Shown here: piece by piece, positions 4,778 to 6,158 of the stretch
Position numbering within the stretch: the first letter of the stretch is position 1
Layout of the letters: each line of letters opens with the position of its first letter
Assembly (NCBI GenBank): GCA_019348365.1
Contig: JAHWJO010000303.1
Span: 1-6,158 of the forward strand
DNA length: 6,158 nt
Direction: 5' to 3'
From: Armatimonadota bacterium
GTDB lineage: Bacteria; Armatimonadota; DTGP01; JAHWJO01
Position numbers and translations under genes: made by a program
Notes under the pieces: generated by a model
Told to the model about the DNA's origin: nothing
Seen by the model: the letters and a program-made list of their open reading frames with translations, nothing else
Database searches by the model: none

Positions 4778-5635
4778 CTACTCCGTGATACGCGCGGCCA
4801 TCCAGAACTGCCCCTGTACGATGTCGCCGGGGAGGGGGTCGCGTGCCAGGAGAGTGGGGTCCACTACTGCGTCGTACTCGGCGCGGTAGGTTTTCACTTG
4901 CAGCCACCAGAACGGGTGCTGCGTGAACGGGTTGATCCGCTTTTCGCACCGCTGGATCGTGCCGGAGAAAAGCGCCTGCGCGACGGGCTGGTAATCCCCC
5001 CGCACCCGAAGGAGCGCCTCGCCGAACCGGTCTTCTTCCTCCAGATCCTCTTCCGAAAGGTCTCCCGGCGGAAACAGTCCCAGGGGGACGAACGATTGCA
5101 CGGCGAATTGCGCGTCGGCATCCTGCGCGGCGTAAAACTCCTCTTCATTGCCGAACAGCGCGATCTCATCCGCGAACGCCGCCACCTGAAGCTCCACCAC
5201 CACGCCTTCCCGGACCTCCTCGGTCGCCAGCGGGTAAGCGGGAAGATCGAACCGCATGGGATACGCGCCCGGAGCGTCCAATTCCAGATCCTCCTCCGGG
5301 GCAACCTCCGATTCTTCGTCCGACTCTACCTGGCACTCCGGCGCGACCCATCCCATCAGCGCGCCGTCCAGATCGCCTCCGGGGGTGGCATCCAGCGATT
5401 CGACGAGGAAGCGGATGCGGGTTGGGCCGAGGAAGAACGGATGAACGCCGATCAACTCGCCGGTGATATGGACCTGAATCCAGAGCTCGATCCCGGCTCC
5501 GACCGCCCAGCGCAGCAGGGAGCCGCCCCCGTCCAGGGGGAATTCATCCGCATCGTGGGCGGCCTGGCGGAGGAGCTCGGTCAGGTCGTCCGCCTCGGCG
5601 ACTTCAAAACCCAGGTCCGTAAAATGATTGGTCAT
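4778..5635 (-). CDS. Uncharacterised conserved-looking acidic protein (285 aa)
   Basis: From the ATG at 5635 the protein has 285 residues (MTNHFTDLGFEV...), with no signal peptide or membrane segment, so it is probably cytoplasmic. Residues 1-101 form a first region containing LRWAVGAGIELWIQV at 41-55. A strongly acidic stretch at 104-120 (SDEESEVAPEEDLELD) looks like a flexible linker. Residues 124-285 form a second region with ALFSGTIQRCEKRINPFT at 221-238, FWWLQVKTYRAEYDAVVDP at 242-260 and a C-terminus GDIVQGQFWMAARI. I loosely recall similar unnamed proteins in Chloroflexota and cyanobacteria, but cannot name a domain. A GTG 30 bp upstream also starts the frame, but that extension lies in an inverted repeat, so the ATG is preferred. 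No SD precedes it; the bases before the ATG are pyrimidine-rich. It lies downstream of rpsI on the same strand, 157 bp away. Confidence 0.82.
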   Translation of the reverse strand: MTNHFTDLGFEVAEADDLTELLRQAAHDADEFPLDGGGSLLRWAVGAGIELWIQVHITGELIGVHPFFLGPTRIRFLVESLDATPGGDLDGALMGWVAPECQVESDEESEVAPEEDLELDAPGAYPMRFDLPAYPLATEEVREGVVVELQVAAFADEIALFGNEEEFYAAQDADAQFAVQSFVPLGLFPPGDLSEEDLEEEDRFGEALLRVRGDYQPVAQALFSGTIQRCEKRINPFTQHPFWWLQVKTYRAEYDAVVDPTLLARDPLPGDIVQGQFWMAARITE

Positions 5636-5648
5636 GGAGGAGAACCAA

Positions 5649-5745
5649 AAAGGCACAAAGCCCACGAAGAAGAGGTCAGATCGAAGGAAACGGCCACGGG
5701 CCTTCCCCTTTATCTTTACAAATTCTTCGCGTACTTTGTGCCTTT
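5649..5745. repeat. Long inverted repeat upstream of the uncharacterised gene
   Basis: AAAGGCACAAAG (5649-5660) and CTTTGTGCCTTT (5734-5745) are perfect 12-bp inverted arms. The match continues inward (5661-5672 against 5722-5733) with 8 of 12 positions. A smaller pair, GAAGG (5683-5687) and CCTTC (5701-5705), lies inside. The 97-bp unit fills most of the 157-bp gap between rpsI and the 285-aa gene, so it would lie in the 5' leader if the two are cotranscribed. It may be a further dispersed repeat; no flanking duplication is visible. Confidence 0.5.
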
Positions 5746-5792
5746 GCGGCTCTAAACGGGACCGGTGATCCCCCCCGGTTTTCCGTGCAGGA

Positions 5793-6158
5793 TTATCGCT
5801 TCACGAACTGGAATCCGCGCCGCGCCCGCTTGCGCCCGTATTTCTTGCGCTCCTTCACGCGCGGGTCGCGGGTGAGGAAGCCGGGCTTCTTCAGGGTGGG
5901 CCGCAGCTCCGGATCGAAGACGAGGAGCGCGCGGGCGATGCCATGCCGCATCGCGCCGGCCTGTCCGGACACGCCGCCGCCCAGCGCGCGCACCATCACG
6001 TCGAAACGGTCGGTGGCGTTGGCAAGCTCCAGCGGCTGGCGAACGATCTGCTCCAGCGTGCGCCGCCCCACGTACTCGTTCAGCGGGCGGTTATTGACGG
6101 TGATCTGCCCGGTGCCGGGCTTCAGCCACACCTTGGCCGTCGCGTTTTTGCGATGGCC
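5793..6158 (-). CDS. rpsI: 30S ribosomal protein S9 (N-terminus outside window)
   Basis: The frame is open to the window edge and gives 121 residues; only about 8-12 N-terminal residues are missing relative to the usual 130-odd. The family pattern is clear: GHRKNATAKV at the visible start (the GRRK-x-A-x-A-R region), PGTGQITVNNRPL at 14-26, and GGGVSGQAGAMRHGIARAL at 60-78, which fits the S9 signature exactly. The basic tail KYGRKRARRGFQFVKR ends in the conserved Lys-Arg that reaches the ribosomal P site. S9 is a core small-subunit protein that folds on 16S rRNA. In most bacteria it follows rplM; that gene would lie beyond the right edge. No strong terminator is seen after the TAA: the only candidate, ACCGG and CCGGT around 5761-5780, is weak. 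Confidence 0.98.
   Translation of the reverse strand, partial: GHRKNATAKVWLKPGTGQITVNNRPLNEYVGRRTLEQIVRQPLELANATDRFDVMVRALGGGVSGQAGAMRHGIARALLVFDPELRPTLKKPGFLTRDPRVKERKKYGRKRARRGFQFVKR

Noticed and set aside
3633..4949. 438-aa minus-strand frame opposite the prepilin gene
   Set aside because: It runs antisense to the well-supported prepilin and through the repeat-filled gap; its middle is the reverse translation of the heptamer array.
5636..5665. GTG start at 5665 for the 285-aa protein
   Set aside because: The 10 extra residues (beginning GFVPFWF) are encoded largely by the inverted-repeat arm and have no SD.
4727..5755. 342-aa + strand frame opposite the 285-aa gene
   Set aside because: It begins in the heptamer array (TAYCLLPAAYW) and ends in the inverted repeat (FAYFVPLRL), both typical false-ORF peptides; the minus-strand frame is better supported.

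Overview
The window (about 6.2 kb, GC-rich in its genes and less so between them) looks like an ordinary bacterial chromosome fragment. The best taxonomic hints are a solitary H-X9-DG type prepilin, which is abundant in Armatimonadota, Planctomycetota and Lentisphaerota, together with gaps full of short repeat families. Armatimonadota or a similar environmental lineage is my best guess, with low to moderate confidence. No marker here settles it, and ribosomal protein S9 at the right edge would be the natural phylogenetic probe.

Layout. Left part, + strand: the last 33 codons of an unidentified gene (2-103), then a 116-aa XRE-type repressor-like protein (202-552) with an operator-like palindrome upstream and a stable GAAA-capped hairpin downstream. 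Next come a 165-bp MITE-like element (743-907), with terminal inverted repeats, a long internal hairpin and a possible 5-bp target duplication, and a possible 65-aa single-pass membrane protein on the minus strand (932-1129). A gene-free stretch with several palindromes follows (1130-1546). Middle, minus strand: two adjacent sugar-type ABC permeases of the RbsC family (2511-3503 then 1547-2479, separated by 31 bp), with no ATPase or binding protein in the window. They diverge from a + strand unit made of a possible 37-aa ORF (3571-3684) and a 256-aa prepilin-like protein (3726-4496). The shared upstream region holds a TATAATA box that can serve as a -10 element on both strands. Right part: a convergent gap (4497-4777) built of two different 7-bp repeat arrays and a run of hairpins, then an uncharacterised 285-aa acidic protein (minus, 4778-5635), a long inverted repeat just upstream of its start, and the 3' part of rpsI (minus, 5793 to the window edge).

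Functional reading. The two permeases probably form the heteromeric membrane channel of a CUT2-type sugar importer whose ATPase and binding protein are encoded elsewhere. The prepilin is probably an exported pseudopilin-like surface or secretion protein. The XRE protein probably regulates its own promoter. S9 is housekeeping. I see no CRISPR array, toxin-antitoxin pair, phage module or clear new multi-gene system. The most distinctive content is the non-coding DNA: the MITE-like element, the paired heptamer arrays bounding a convergent gap, the bidirectional promoter candidate and the repeat in front of the uncharacterised gene.
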